From: Mediterranea sp. An20
Lineage (GTDB): Bacteria; Bacteroidota; Bacteroidia; Bacteroidales; Bacteroidaceae
Length of the DNA: 64,000 bases
Assembly: GCF_002160055.1 (NCBI RefSeq)
Contig: NZ_NFJV01000012.1
Coordinates: 55,646-119,645 of the forward strand
Reading direction: 5' to 3'
In this document: in pieces, positions 48,101 through 56,195 of the stretch
Layout: each line of letters begins with the position of its first letter
Position numbering within the stretch: the stretch's first letter is position 1
Position numbers and translations under genes: made by a program
The notes under the pieces: generated by a model
The model's input: the letters and a program-made list of their open reading frames with translations, nothing else
Databases searched by the model: none
What the model was told of the DNA's origin: nothing

Positions 48101-48415
48101 AGCTTTGGCTGCAATTTCTTGCGTTTTATAGCCAATGAACGATACCACGATGGTGGCCCCTTCATTGACTTGCAGGCTGAAATTGCCGTCTATGTCGCTG
48201 ATGACCCCATTGTTAGTTCCTTTTTCCATAATGGTGGCACCTATCACAGGGCCCACATTGTCATACACCGTACCTGTTACGGTCATTTTCTTCACTTGTT
48301 GTTGGGAGTAGGTTCCTGGCGTTTCGCTGGCATACATTCCGGCGGGTGTCAAGAAAGCTCCACAGAAGGCTGCTGCATAAAGATACACCTTCACTTGAGT
48401 AGAAAATTTCTTCAT
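45158..48415 (-). CDS. SusC/RagA-family TonB-linked outer membrane transporter
   Basis: 1085 residues: signal peptide, carboxypeptidase-like domain (about 44-112: VTGTVYDNVGPVIGATIMEK), the TonB-box-like stretch TLDEVVVVGFGTQKK (about 117-131), plug domain, then a large beta-barrel ending in FGINLSL. Imports oligosaccharides bound by the SusD partner encoded downstream, powered by TonB. With the sulfatase this forms a small utilisation locus for a sulfated glycan. Its start overlaps the short ORF upstream by 4 nt. Confidence 0.96.
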   Translation of the reverse strand: MKKFSTQVKVYLYAAAFCGAFLTPAGMYASETPGTYSQQQVKKMTVTGTVYDNVGPVIGATIMEKGTNNGVISDIDGNFSLQVNEGATIVVSFIGYKTQEIAAKAGSPLKITLQEDNQTLDEVVVVGFGTQKKANLTGAVTTVKMDEALGDRPLTSASEALQGAVPGLLVSSGGNAVGDSKSFQIRGAYSLGIQNSDGSYGATVAPLILIDNVEGDIDLLNPDDIESVTVLKDAASTAIYGARAAGGVILVTTKRPDKEARFQLNYNNNFAFSSAMNLPKQTSLRTYLEAYREASGDDYWSLGTPSVTRWLELLDQYQADPSSVPTQGDGIYRDSNGALYFLNEKDLVKNMLETSFRQTHNISVSGGTNRLRYRLSAGLVDSDGVLITDKDSFRRMNVSAFLSADITSWFTQEATLSYAHSKRNHPQSPVGAIYGTRLISYYPEGNMPAGYGKDDDNLPFFTPKNQILLANTNKVLYDNPRIFLKSILKPLKGLEIAFEYTYDKNIYDYHYYTGKIHMTTIQGGADEYPSNDYLRKNKRYTDYNAINLYGTYSFDLATDHHFKVMAGFNQESSYRETVDNYSYGQAVTEVPSLGGGTSTLTATDSYSEYAVRGGFFRVNYNYQDKYLLEVNGRYDGSSRFPKDNRFGFFPSVSVGWNITQEKFMSGTQDWLNLLKPRASYGMIGNQNIMEYAFIPSMTINNTYNGWLIDGNRVAAITTLPSLVSTSFTWEKVKTTNVGIDFALFNSRLSGLFEWYQKNTVGMLAPGMQLPAVVGASAPYQNTADMRTRGWEINLNWRDRIGDWSYRVGFNLSDSKSVITKYDSNESKLLSSFYEGQELGEIWGYVYDGFYTVDDFVDTQTWQLKEGVTTINGYNPRPGDVKFKNLRDDETMGENVIYEGEGTYDNPGDRKIIGNNLPRYLYGINLGASYKGFDLSIFLQGTGKRDAWLANNMVFPMYSDFKFIALYEGTENYWRPVDAANGDYTCANPNAEFPRIYDEYGNMGSNYRQSDRYLSDASYLRIKNLTFSYNFPKAWINKISLSSLKAFVSVENLATFTSLPKGIDPETLSWNYPASRTVSFGINLSL

Positions 48416-48663
48416 GTTTCTCTTTTTTGGTTTAGACTATTATTAATTAACTCAATAATTTGTTTCCATATTTTTTCCTCCGGTTCGTTTTCCTTTTCCG
48501 GAGAGTTTTGAACTGCTTCCCACTGTTCACGCATCTTCCGCTTCACGACAGGCAGGCTTGCTGCTCGTTTTAGTTCATCCGTCCGGGCACACATACACAT
48601 CACGGCTTTTAGCATCTTTATTATATGTTTGCCTGCGTGTTTCATGGGTTCGACAATTTGCAT
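48412..48663 (-). CDS. Short ORF in front of susC, possible anti-sigma remnant
   Basis: 83 codons ending in an ATGA overlap with susC, so translational coupling is likely if it is expressed. The C-terminal half is charged and helical (MREQWEAVQ...EEKIWKQIIELI) and recalls the cytoplasmic N-terminal part of FecR-type anti-sigma factors, which often precede susC. There is no membrane helix or FecR domain, so it may be a truncated FecR or an unrelated coupling peptide. Later in-frame ATG codons (for example residue 7 or 17) are alternative starts. No family assigned. Confidence 0.5.
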   Translation of the reverse strand: MQIVEPMKHAGKHIIKMLKAVMCMCARTDELKRAASLPVVKRKMREQWEAVQNSPEKENEPEEKIWKQIIELINNSLNQKRET

Positions 48664-49267
48664 TTATTATAAATACACGCATTCTCTGCCTTTCCCCCCA
48701 AGCTCAATTGATTTTTTTTAAATCTAATTTGTCCTTTTGAAGAATAAATTTGTCTTTCTACCCTTCCGCATTGTAAATGCGGACCGGCCGGATTGCGGGC
48801 TTTTCTGCCGGGTAATCGGGGCGGCTGTAAGCAGATGAGTCCGGCAGAAGGCAAAAGTATAAGCAGTAAAATCCTGGGGTATAAGGAGCGAATTGCCAGG
48901 CGCTAAGAAGCACGCTTGTTGTATATAAGAAGTAACTTGCTGTACAACAGATATATATGCTTTTGCTTATGTCGTATATACTCTTGCAGGAAAAGGTCGG
49001 AGCGTCTTGCCTGCTGACTATTTTTAAAAGACTTTTTTCTGTTTATTTAAATATTTTATTTGTATATTTGTTGTAGTTTTAGATAACTTATTTGACTATC
49101 AACTTTTTGTAGAAAACTCGCACGAGAACGGGCAACGGATAAGAAAATGCGGAACTGTTTGGTAGTGCCATATTTCTCATGCTTTCAAATAACTCTTTAT
49201 CTCTTCCGCAAAGGTAACACTTCTTTTTGAAAAGGCATCATAAATAAGCCGCAATCTCATAGGGCAG
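48664..49267. other. Noncoding region between the SusC locus and the IS element
   Basis: Contains a perfect palindrome CCGCATTGTAAATGCGG (about 48766-48782), short repeats of the TATAAGGAGCG and GGCGCTAAGAAGC type (about 48875-48930), AT-rich DNA (49020-49110) and a minus-strand -7 box at 49216-49209. A 27-codon frame (minus, ATG near 49173) follows that box but has no other support. Confidence 0.5.
49209..49216 (-). promoter_or_regulatory. -7 box TACCTTTG
   Basis: Exact match pointing towards the SusC locus, about 540 bp from the short ORF. It could be the start of a long leader or of a separate small RNA. Confidence 0.45.
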
Positions 49268-50332
49268 ATTAAACTCACCGATGCAACTTTTCATTACAAA
49301 TAAGCGAAAAATAATCTTTTCGGGCAATCAAAACCCAATTTTTCTCTCGGCCTTTTATTGATTTTATACTGTACGTTCCTGATGTACAATCTGTCATAAT
49401 TGTCAATCGGTTCTCCTTTTGGTATATATTGCCTGACCAGTCCGTTTGTGTGTTCATTCAGCCCCCTTTCCCACGAGGAATACGGGTGGCAAAAGAAAAA
49501 TTGAGCCTCCAGCTTTTTGGCTATCAGTTCGTGTTCAGCAAATTCCGTCCCGTTGTCCGAAGTGATTGTGTGCACATGCCTTTTGTATGGCGTGAGCATC
49601 CGGATGACGGTTCCCGCCAATCCCTTGGCGTTCTTCCCTTGCGGGAGCTTTGCCATCATCAGGTATCCCGTCTTCCGTTCCGTGAGTGTGACTATGGCCC
49701 CCTTGTTGTCCTTGCCCACAATCGTGTCTATCTCCCAGTCTCCAAATCTGGAACGTGCGTCCACGACGGCCGGCCGTTCTTCTATCGACACCCGCCCTTT
49801 GATGCCGCAACGGCCGCCCACCGGGCGCTTGCGGTGCTTCAGCCTGTGCCGGAGGTTCAAGTAGAGCGTGCCGCCATTTTCCTTGTCCTCCCGGACAAAC
49901 TGGTATATGCGCGTGTGACTGACCATCTCCCTGCCCTCCCGGCGGGCCAGCCCGACAATCTGCTCCGGGGAGTACTGTTCCTCGCACAAGTCCCGCAACA
50001 CCCGCTTGCGGACCGCATCCGTAAACTTGCGCGGACGGCGAAAGCGCTCCTTGCGCTCATCGGCCATCTCTTGCGCCAATGCGGGGTGGTAGCCATGCTT
50101 GCCGCTGTTCCGTTTCAGCTCGCGGCTGATGACTGACTTGTCCTTGCATATAATTTCCGCAATTTCTTTTTGGCTGTGACCCGCTTGCCGTAATGCGGAA
50201 ATTTGATACCTTTGCTCGCGGGTCAATTGATTCTTCTTTTTCATTTACAACTCAAATGTAAGATTTTTGACCTTAAAAACAGTCGGAATTCCCCGACTGT
50301 TTACTTATTTGAGTTGCATTTTCTAGTTTAAT
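49268..50332 (-). mobile_element. IS30-family insertion sequence
   Basis: About 1065 bp. Imperfect terminal inverted repeats share ATTAAACT, five variable bases, ATGCAACT and AAATAAG (left end 49268-49313; right end 50332 back to 50305). A single transposase gene fills the element on the minus strand. Just upstream of that gene is a perfect hairpin (ACAGTCGG/CCGACTGT, about 50278-50302), probably limiting read-through from outside promoters. No target duplication could be read with confidence. Confidence 0.8.
49294..50244 (-). CDS. IS30-family transposase
   Basis: 316 residues, intact. An N-terminal HTH_38 domain (LTREQRYQISALRQAGHSQ, about 5-23, then DKSVISREL) precedes the DDE integrase core: first Asp in FGDWEIDTIVGK, second in TSDNGTEF, and the Glu in SSWERGLNEHTNGL, the normal IS30 arrangement. 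Closest in type to the IS4351-like elements of Bacteroides. No frameshift or stop, so it is probably functional. Confidence 0.95.
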   Translation of the reverse strand: MKKKNQLTREQRYQISALRQAGHSQKEIAEIICKDKSVISRELKRNSGKHGYHPALAQEMADERKERFRRPRKFTDAVRKRVLRDLCEEQYSPEQIVGLARREGREMVSHTRIYQFVREDKENGGTLYLNLRHRLKHRKRPVGGRCGIKGRVSIEERPAVVDARSRFGDWEIDTIVGKDNKGAIVTLTERKTGYLMMAKLPQGKNAKGLAGTVIRMLTPYKRHVHTITSDNGTEFAEHELIAKKLEAQFFFCHPYSSWERGLNEHTNGLVRQYIPKGEPIDNYDRLYIRNVQYKINKRPREKLGFDCPKRLFFAYL

Positions 50333-50379
50333 TTACCTAGAAACATATCGGAAAGTGAAAAGCATACCGTAGCCGAGTC

Positions 50380-50540
50380 CCCATAACCACAGGCAAAGGT
50401 AATCCGTGTTCTTTTCGTACAAGCAAGGCCAAGCCCTTCGGGTTCGTGGAAAAAATCATCCTCGCCCGGAGGGCTTGCGGTATTTTTTCCCGAAGCCTTG
50501 CATGTACGGAACACGACCTTTTTAAGCCTGTAGTTATGGG
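50380..50540 (+). promoter_or_regulatory. Long-hairpin element, copy 1 (candidate single-strand promoter)
   Basis: Outer stem CCCATAACCACAGGC (50380-50394) against GCCTGTAGTTATGGG (50526-50540). Next come AAAGG/CCTTT, CGTGTTC/GAACACG and a stem with GCAAGGC/GCCTTGC. An inner pair GGAAAAAAT/ATTTTTTCC holds the shared loop TCATCCTCGC...GCGGTA. The left arm carries, on the minus strand, CCTTG, 22 bases, TACCTTTGC. It lies 42 bp before the DUF4121-like gene. Confidence 0.65.
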
Positions 50541-50582
50541 AACTCCGGCCCCAGAAAGCCGGACTAACAAAAAATCATAGTC

Positions 50583-51422
50583 ATGTTGCAGAAAACAAAG
50601 AACAAGTACACCGTCGAAACACTCAAAGCACTGAATGTTTCCTATGACCATGACCACCGGCTGACACAGGAAGATACGGATATGGTCAACGCCTATGTGG
50701 AACTGATAGAGGGGACACGGTCCGAAACCACCCCGCAGGTCGGGGACAGACTGATTTATACAGACAGGCACGGAAGCCATTATGGCAATGCGCTCATTGA
50801 AAAAGCCCTGGAAACAGGCTGCGTTTATATATGCGAAGAGCCCTACATCCCTTTCCTGTGGGAAGAAGACGGGAATATCCGCCTGAGCGTCAGCGGCGGG
50901 GCATTCCATTCCGTCAATCCCCAAGAAATGAAGTTTGTCCGATGGACAGAAGGCGCCTTCAAGGACTGGGGATATTGCGGAGCCTGCGCCAATGGCGCCG
51001 TGGCATTCACGGCAAGAGTGCCATTGTGGTCCTATTCCGAACCGGAACCTCTTTACGGCAAATTCACGACGGAAACCTACCGCCGTTTTTATCTTCACAG
51101 AAAGACAGATGCGGACACGGGAAACCTTTACCAGGGTGACGGCATCGCTTTCCGTGACGAAACCGAGTTCCGGCAATTCCTGAAAGATTACGAAGGAACA
51201 GTATTCAAGGGCAATTGGGAAAACCAGATTGTGGTATGGTGCTTCCGCCGCGAATATGTATTCCTGCCATCCGCCGAATGGGCAAGGATTGATGTCCCGG
51301 CCGAAGAGCGGAGGCTCAACTTCCATCCCGAGCAAGTGAAGATTGTCAAGGACATGGAAAAGCACACCACTTACTTTTACCGGATCCAATCACAGAATTT
51401 TCAACACATAAAATCCAACTGA
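50583..51422 (+). CDS. DUF4121-like conjugative-element protein
   Basis: 279 residues, cytosolic, no signal or membrane segment. The N-terminal KNKYTVETLKALNVSYDHDH pattern fits my memory of DUF4121, a family found on Bacteroides conjugative elements. Rich in aromatic residues, with CGACANG in the middle. Function unknown. First gene after hairpin copy 1, and its stop is 1 nt from the next start. If the hairpin is an entry promoter, this would be among the earliest genes expressed. Confidence 0.65.
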   Translation: MLQKTKNKYTVETLKALNVSYDHDHRLTQEDTDMVNAYVELIEGTRSETTPQVGDRLIYTDRHGSHYGNALIEKALETGCVYICEEPYIPFLWEEDGNIRLSVSGGAFHSVNPQEMKFVRWTEGAFKDWGYCGACANGAVAFTARVPLWSYSEPEPLYGKFTTETYRRFYLHRKTDADTGNLYQGDGIAFRDETEFRQFLKDYEGTVFKGNWENQIVVWCFRREYVFLPSAEWARIDVPAEERRLNFHPEQVKIVKDMEKHTTYFYRIQSQNFQHIKSN

Positions 51423-51423
51423 C

Positions 51424-52365
51424 ATGCAAACGACAGCAACAGCCAGGGTCGGCAACGCTCCCGACCTGCTTTCCAGCATTCTGAGCGTACAGGTAAGAAA
51501 CGAAGAGATAATCACGGAACAGGACCGCCAGTACTGCCAACGGCAGCAGGACCTGCTCTACAAGACACTCGACCAGATAGACCGGTGGTACGCCATCTTC
51601 AAGGAGGACGCGGAACGATACCGGGAAGAAAAGAACTTCAAGTATGAGGACAACGGCAAGGTTCCCGTCCGGAACTGCCTGATCAGTGACTTCGGAAAGG
51701 ATGACTATTCGCACAACGAGTTCAAGCCGTTCGACCAGATCAACGACCTTGTGGACAAGAACCACAACGCCAACGCGAATTTCGCCGACCGCATCATCTC
51801 CTATTTCAACAAGACCTACAACGTGGCGGTACCCGTTTCTGCGGTTGATGAAAAGACCCTGCGCATGGGCTTCCGTCCCGTCTATCAGACCTATGTGGAT
51901 GCGGTCATTGAACACCTGGGCGGCAAAAGCTTCAGGGAAACAGCCGAGGAAGAACTGCTGGCCCGTTTTCTGAAAACGGTACGGCCTTCCTGCTGGAGCA
52001 AGGTCAAACCGGAACTGAAAAATGACAGGATAACCTTTCCCGAAATCATCCGCTTCGACGAGTTCACCATGCAGTACAGCCATAGAAACAGTATCTCCTA
52101 CAACTACGGCGGTGAACTGGAAACACTCTGCGCCGGTATCGCCTACGGTGCGGATGACATACTGAACGGAGACTCAAAGATGATTATCCATTTCAACGGC
52201 AACGACGTTTCCGTCAGCGGCTGGTACAATCTCACCCTGACCAATGCCGAGCAGATCAAGTTCTACAAGAACGGACGCATCGACATCCGTTTCAAGGACA
52301 GTCAGACCGCAGGAAACTGTTACAGGCGGTTGCGGCTGGACGAAATCACGCTCCAGGAAGACTGA
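51424..52365 (+). CDS. Conjugative-element protein of unknown function
   Basis: 313 residues; not recognised. An N-terminal helical part (ITEQDRQYCQRQQDLLYKTLD, about 30-50, cut here to its pattern) is followed by a mixed domain and a C-terminal beta-rich region (DDILNGDSKMIIHFNGNDV...YKNGRIDIRFKD) ending with basic residues. No signal peptide. Directly follows the DUF4121-like gene and is closed by a hairpin terminator at 52385, so the two form a short operon behind hairpin copy 1. Confidence 0.75.
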   Translation: MQTTATARVGNAPDLLSSILSVQVRNEEIITEQDRQYCQRQQDLLYKTLDQIDRWYAIFKEDAERYREEKNFKYEDNGKVPVRNCLISDFGKDDYSHNEFKPFDQINDLVDKNHNANANFADRIISYFNKTYNVAVPVSAVDEKTLRMGFRPVYQTYVDAVIEHLGGKSFRETAEEELLARFLKTVRPSCWSKVKPELKNDRITFPEIIRFDEFTMQYSHRNSISYNYGGELETLCAGIAYGADDILNGDSKMIIHFNGNDVSVSGWYNLTLTNAEQIKFYKNGRIDIRFKDSQTAGNCYRRLRLDEITLQED

Positions 52366-52384
52366 TTCATGAAAAGCTTATTCC

Positions 52385-52422
52385 GGCACCCCGTAAGGCA
52401 TCCTTGCGGGGTGTCTTCGTTT
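52385..52422 (+). terminator. Terminator before the methylase-helicase gene
   Basis: Stem GGCACCCCG (52385-52393) against CGGGGTGTC (52407-52415), followed by TTCGTTT. Confidence 0.7.
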
Positions 52423-52444
52423 CCAACCATTAAAAAGTAAAGAC

Positions 52445-55400
52445 ATGTATGCCATCATACCACAGAAGATACCGCAGGACAGGCGTGCCGAGGTCAACGA
52501 GAAGATACTTTTCGCCATAGGCTCCGGCAAGGACCTCATCCCGAAGGAAAGCATCTACAACTGCTACACGGGCATCGGAGGACTGCACAGCCTCAGACAG
52601 TCGGACTTCGCCAGCTACCACGAATATGCCGAGGCCAAGAAGGAGTCCGAGATGGGACAGTTCTTCACCCCGCATGAAGTATGCAGGGACATGGTCGGGA
52701 TCCTTTCCCCGACATCGACGGAAATGGTCCTCGACATGTGCTGCGGCATGGGAAACTTCTTCAACCACCTGCCCAACCCGCACAACGCCTACGGCTTCGA
52801 CATAGACGGCAAGGCGGTGGCCGTCGCAAGACACCTCTACCCGGAAGCCCATATCGAGAAATGCGACATACAACAGTACAATCCCGAACATCGTTTCGAC
52901 ATCGTCATAGGCAACCCTCCCTTCAACCTGAAGTTCGATTACAGGCTGTCACAGGAATACTATATGGACAAGGCTTACGACGTGCTCAACCCCGCCGGAA
53001 TCCTGATGGTCATCGTCCCGCTCTCCTTCATGCAGAGCGAGTTCTGGGAAAAGACCCGTGTGGCAGGTGTCAACTCAAATTTCTCCTTCATCGGCCAGAC
53101 CCGGCTGGACCCGGCAGCCTTCGCCCCCGTCGGAGTGCGGAACTTCGCCACGAAGGTCATGGTATTCCACCGCCGTTCCATCCACATGGAAATGCATCCC
53201 TACAACGCGGAAGAGTTTGTCAGCATGGAGGAACTTAAAGAACGCATTACCGAAGCGCGGAGGATGAAACGCCGGCTGCGCCTTCAACTGATGCGGGAGG
53301 CCAGCCACATAGACAGGGAGGAACTGGAAACATTCGAGTACAGGCTGGCCAAGTTCATGTACGAGCTGAAGGCACATCCCGCACTGAACAGGCACATCAA
53401 GAAAGCGGAGGCCCTGGTCACGAAGTTCCGCAACCAGAAACCGCCGGAGGGCGCCACCAAGGAGCAGATGAAGGAATGGGAACGCAGGAAGCTCACGACG
53501 GGCAAGGTCCTCGGCATCATACGCAGGTACATCACCTCGCAGAACATGGTGCCCCGCAAGGAGGTGGCGCTGGTGAAGACCTCCTACGGCTTCAAGCTGA
53601 AACAGTACGCCCCACGTCTGCTTGACAAGGTCACGCACAAGGCGGCAGGCATCAACGACCTCGTGCTGGGACGTGCCGTACTGCCTGTGCCGGAACTGCC
53701 GACAGAAAAGAACATGAGCCAGATCCGTGCCGCCGAGAAGCTGATACGGCGCAAGCGGAAACAGTATGAAATGCAGGACCGGCAGTTCCCGGAAATGGAG
53801 GAAGACGGCAGGCTGAAAGAATACCTGGACCGTTGCACATTCATCAACAGGGACGGCGAAGTCTGCGAATTCACCTCCCTGCAGAAACACGACCTGAATC
53901 TCGTGCTTCAGAAACGCTACGCCCTTCTGAACTGGCAGCAGGGCTCGGGCAAGACCACCGCCGTCTATCACCGGGCGAAATACCTGCTCAAGTTCCGGAA
54001 AGTAAGGAACGCCGTCATACTTGCACCGGCCATCGCCACCCACATGACCTGGATACCGTTCCTCACCGTAAACAGGGAGAGGTTCAAGATGATAAAAACG
54101 GAGAGTGACCTTGAGAATATCCCGGAAGGGATGTTCCTTGTCGTCTCCACCTCCATGCTCGGCAGGCTGAAACGGGGACTGACACGTTTTGTCAAGCGCA
54201 CGTCAAGGAAACTGTGCCTGGTCTTCGACGAGTCGGACGAAATCACCAATCCCATGTCACAGCGTACAAGAAACGTCCTGTGCATATTCAGAAGGCTCAG
54301 GTACAAGATCCTTGACACCGGGACGACCACCCGCAACAACATAGCGGAACTGTACAGCCAGTTCGAGCTGCTCTACAACAATTCGGTAAACATGATATGC
54401 TGGAGTCCGCAGATCTACCGCGAGAACAGGAACCGGGAAATAGAAGAGGACAGCAACCCCGATTACGGCACCCCGTTCCCCGCCTTCAGGGGGCATGTGC
54501 TGTTCCGCGCCTGCCACTGCCCCGGCAAGGCCACCGTGTTCGGGATAGAGAAACAGAACCAGGACGTCTACAACAAGGACGAACTTTCCGGACTCATCGG
54601 CAAGACGGTCATCACCCGGAAGTTCCGTGACTTCGCGGGAGAGAAATACCGGATACGCACACATGCCGTCCGTCCTTCGGAGGGGGAACGCGAGGTGTAC
54701 CGCGTCATCATAGAGGAGTTCTACCGCATCTGCGAACTGTACTACAACAGCACGGGTGACACGAAAAAGGATGCCGGCCTGAGACTCATAAGACAGATCA
54801 AGCTGCTCATCAAGGCCTGCTCGGTGCCGCACCTGATAGACGGATATTACGGAGACGGGTATCCCTGCAAGACAAGATACATTGAAAGGCTTGTGAGGAG
54901 AATCCCCGGCAAGGTGGCCGTCGGCTGCACCACGCTGGCATCCTTCGACCTGTACGGGAGCTACATCCGCGAACATTTCCCCGACAGGCCGGTATTCGCT
55001 GTCAAGGGGGACGTGGCGTTCAGAAAACGCCAGGACATCGTGACGGAGTTCGACTCCACCATCAACGGCATCCTGGTATGCACGCAGCAGAGCCTGAGCA
55101 GCTCGGTGAACATACCCACCTGCAACGACGTGATACTGGAATCCCTGCAATGGAACATCCCACGGATGGAACAGTTCTACTTCCGTTTCATACGCCTGGA
55201 CTCCAGGGAAATGAAGAACGTGCATTATGTCACCTACGAGGATTCGGTCGAGCAGAACCTGATGGCGCTGGTGCTGGCCAAGGAACGCCTGAACGATTTC
55301 ATCAAGACCGGGGAGGTCAGGGAGCAATCCGAGATCTTCGAGGAGTTCGACATCACGATGTCCGTCATCGACAGCCTGCTTGTCCGCACGGAAGACAGCG

Positions 55401-55447
55401 AAGGAAAGATACACATCAGCTGGGGCAGCCAGCGCATCAAGGAGTGA
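52445..55447 (+). CDS. N6-adenine DNA methylase fused to an SF2 helicase
   Basis: 1000 residues in one frame. N-terminal half: GQFFTP (71-76), SAM motif I DMCCGMGNF (97-105) and catalytic NPPF (157-160), the gamma-class N6-adenine methylase set. A basic helical linker (about 255-440, many Lys/Arg) follows. C-terminal half: Walker A QQGSGKTT (about 498-505), motif II DESD (about 595, in place of DEAH), motif III-like DTGTTTR, and a motif V/VI region with SSSVN and PRMEQFYFRFIR, as in SNF2-type ATPases. There is no nuclease motif. It may methylate and remodel the element's own DNA to escape restriction; a defence role as in BREX or DISARM components is an alternative. Confidence 0.85.
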   Translation: MYAIIPQKIPQDRRAEVNEKILFAIGSGKDLIPKESIYNCYTGIGGLHSLRQSDFASYHEYAEAKKESEMGQFFTPHEVCRDMVGILSPTSTEMVLDMCCGMGNFFNHLPNPHNAYGFDIDGKAVAVARHLYPEAHIEKCDIQQYNPEHRFDIVIGNPPFNLKFDYRLSQEYYMDKAYDVLNPAGILMVIVPLSFMQSEFWEKTRVAGVNSNFSFIGQTRLDPAAFAPVGVRNFATKVMVFHRRSIHMEMHPYNAEEFVSMEELKERITEARRMKRRLRLQLMREASHIDREELETFEYRLAKFMYELKAHPALNRHIKKAEALVTKFRNQKPPEGATKEQMKEWERRKLTTGKVLGIIRRYITSQNMVPRKEVALVKTSYGFKLKQYAPRLLDKVTHKAAGINDLVLGRAVLPVPELPTEKNMSQIRAAEKLIRRKRKQYEMQDRQFPEMEEDGRLKEYLDRCTFINRDGEVCEFTSLQKHDLNLVLQKRYALLNWQQGSGKTTAVYHRAKYLLKFRKVRNAVILAPAIATHMTWIPFLTVNRERFKMIKTESDLENIPEGMFLVVSTSMLGRLKRGLTRFVKRTSRKLCLVFDESDEITNPMSQRTRNVLCIFRRLRYKILDTGTTTRNNIAELYSQFELLYNNSVNMICWSPQIYRENRNREIEEDSNPDYGTPFPAFRGHVLFRACHCPGKATVFGIEKQNQDVYNKDELSGLIGKTVITRKFRDFAGEKYRIRTHAVRPSEGEREVYRVIIEEFYRICELYYNSTGDTKKDAGLRLIRQIKLLIKACSVPHLIDGYYGDGYPCKTRYIERLVRRIPGKVAVGCTTLASFDLYGSYIREHFPDRPVFAVKGDVAFRKRQDIVTEFDSTINGILVCTQQSLSSSVNIPTCNDVILESLQWNIPRMEQFYFRFIRLDSREMKNVHYVTYEDSVEQNLMALVLAKERLNDFIKTGEVREQSEIFEEFDITMSVIDSLLVRTEDSEGKIHISWGSQRIKE

Positions 55448-55481
55448 GAGAATGAGAATGATGGCAGCAGACCGCAGATTC

Positions 55482-55637
55482 CATTCCACAGGCAAAGGTA
55501 GCCCGTGTCCTTCCTGGCCGTGCAAGGTCAGGCCGCGGGCGGTTTTACGGAAAATCATCCTCGCCTTTGCAGGCTCCGGTATTTTCCGTAAAAACCCTGC
55601 ACAGCCGGGACACGGCCCTTTGCCGGCCCGTGGAATG
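55482..55637 (+). promoter_or_regulatory. Long-hairpin element, copy 2 (candidate single-strand promoter)
   Basis: Outer stem CATTCCAC (55482-55489) against GTGGAATG (55630-55637). Then GGCAAAGG/CCTTTGCC, CCGTGTCC/GGACACGG and GTGCA/TGCAC; the inner hairpin GGTTTTACGGAAAAT/ATTTTCCGTAAAAACC bears the loop CATCCTCGC...CGGT. Minus-strand CCTTG, 22 bases, TACCTTTGC is present (55527-55492). It stands about 50 bp before the ArdA-like gene. Confidence 0.65.
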
Positions 55638-55689
55638 AAATCCACGGTCATGAACCATTCATTGACAACGACAAAAAAAACAGAAGATT

Positions 55690-56184
55690 ATGGACTTGAA
55701 CCGTTCAGAAGTGTCCGTGACGACACAACACCTCATAGATATCAGGCAGGAAAAGGACAACTGGCTCCGGATGTCGGATTTCGGCGACATGGGCGAATTC
55801 CTCAATGCCTGTTCGGACCTGTTCCCGAAGGAACGCGAACCCGAGTACAGATACCTCGGATGGGAAGACATACCCGACCTGCTGATCAGCCGGGAATGGC
55901 TGTGCCCCAACTTCTTCGACATCAGGGACGCGCTTGAAACGCTCGGCGGGGAAGACGCGGAGCATTTCATCACATGGAGCGGGCATTACGGGTATGACCT
56001 CACCGCTGACGACCCGTACATGATGGTCTCGCACTATCTGGACCTGTACGGGCATACCCTCACGGAACCGGAGGAAGACCCTGCGGACATGCCGGCGGGC
56101 GAACTTATATACACGGGAGTCTCAAGCAATTACCTTGACATGGCTCCTTACCGCTACGAGATATTTGACGATGACTACAATTAA
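55690..56184 (+). CDS. ArdA-like antirestriction protein
   Basis: 164 residues, strongly acidic. The middle part follows the ArdA pattern (GEFLNACSDLF, then PEYRYLGWEDIPDLLISREW, then a DIRDAL helix), in which an acidic surface mimics DNA and blocks type I restriction enzymes. The usual N-terminal ArdA module is shorter here, so assignment rests on the central and C-terminal parts. First gene after hairpin copy 2, a position expected of an early anti-restriction gene in a conjugative element. Start ATG at 55690. Confidence 0.55.
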   Translation: MDLNRSEVSVTTQHLIDIRQEKDNWLRMSDFGDMGEFLNACSDLFPKEREPEYRYLGWEDIPDLLISREWLCPNFFDIRDALETLGGEDAEHFITWSGHYGYDLTADDPYMMVSHYLDLYGHTLTEPEEDPADMPAGELIYTGVSSNYLDMAPYRYEIFDDDYN

Positions 56185-56195
56185 AAACGACGGAC

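Noticed and set aside
50323..50514. Short minus-strand frames across the hairpin elements (also at 55480 and 62660) as small proteins
   Set aside because: They follow hairpin arms and are not alike in protein sequence, while the nucleotide structure is shared; a noncoding role fits better.
54257..55651. 464-codon minus-strand frame over the end of the methylase-helicase and hairpin copy 2
   Set aside because: Shadow of the helicase half, which has conserved motifs; the frame has no promoter or family features.
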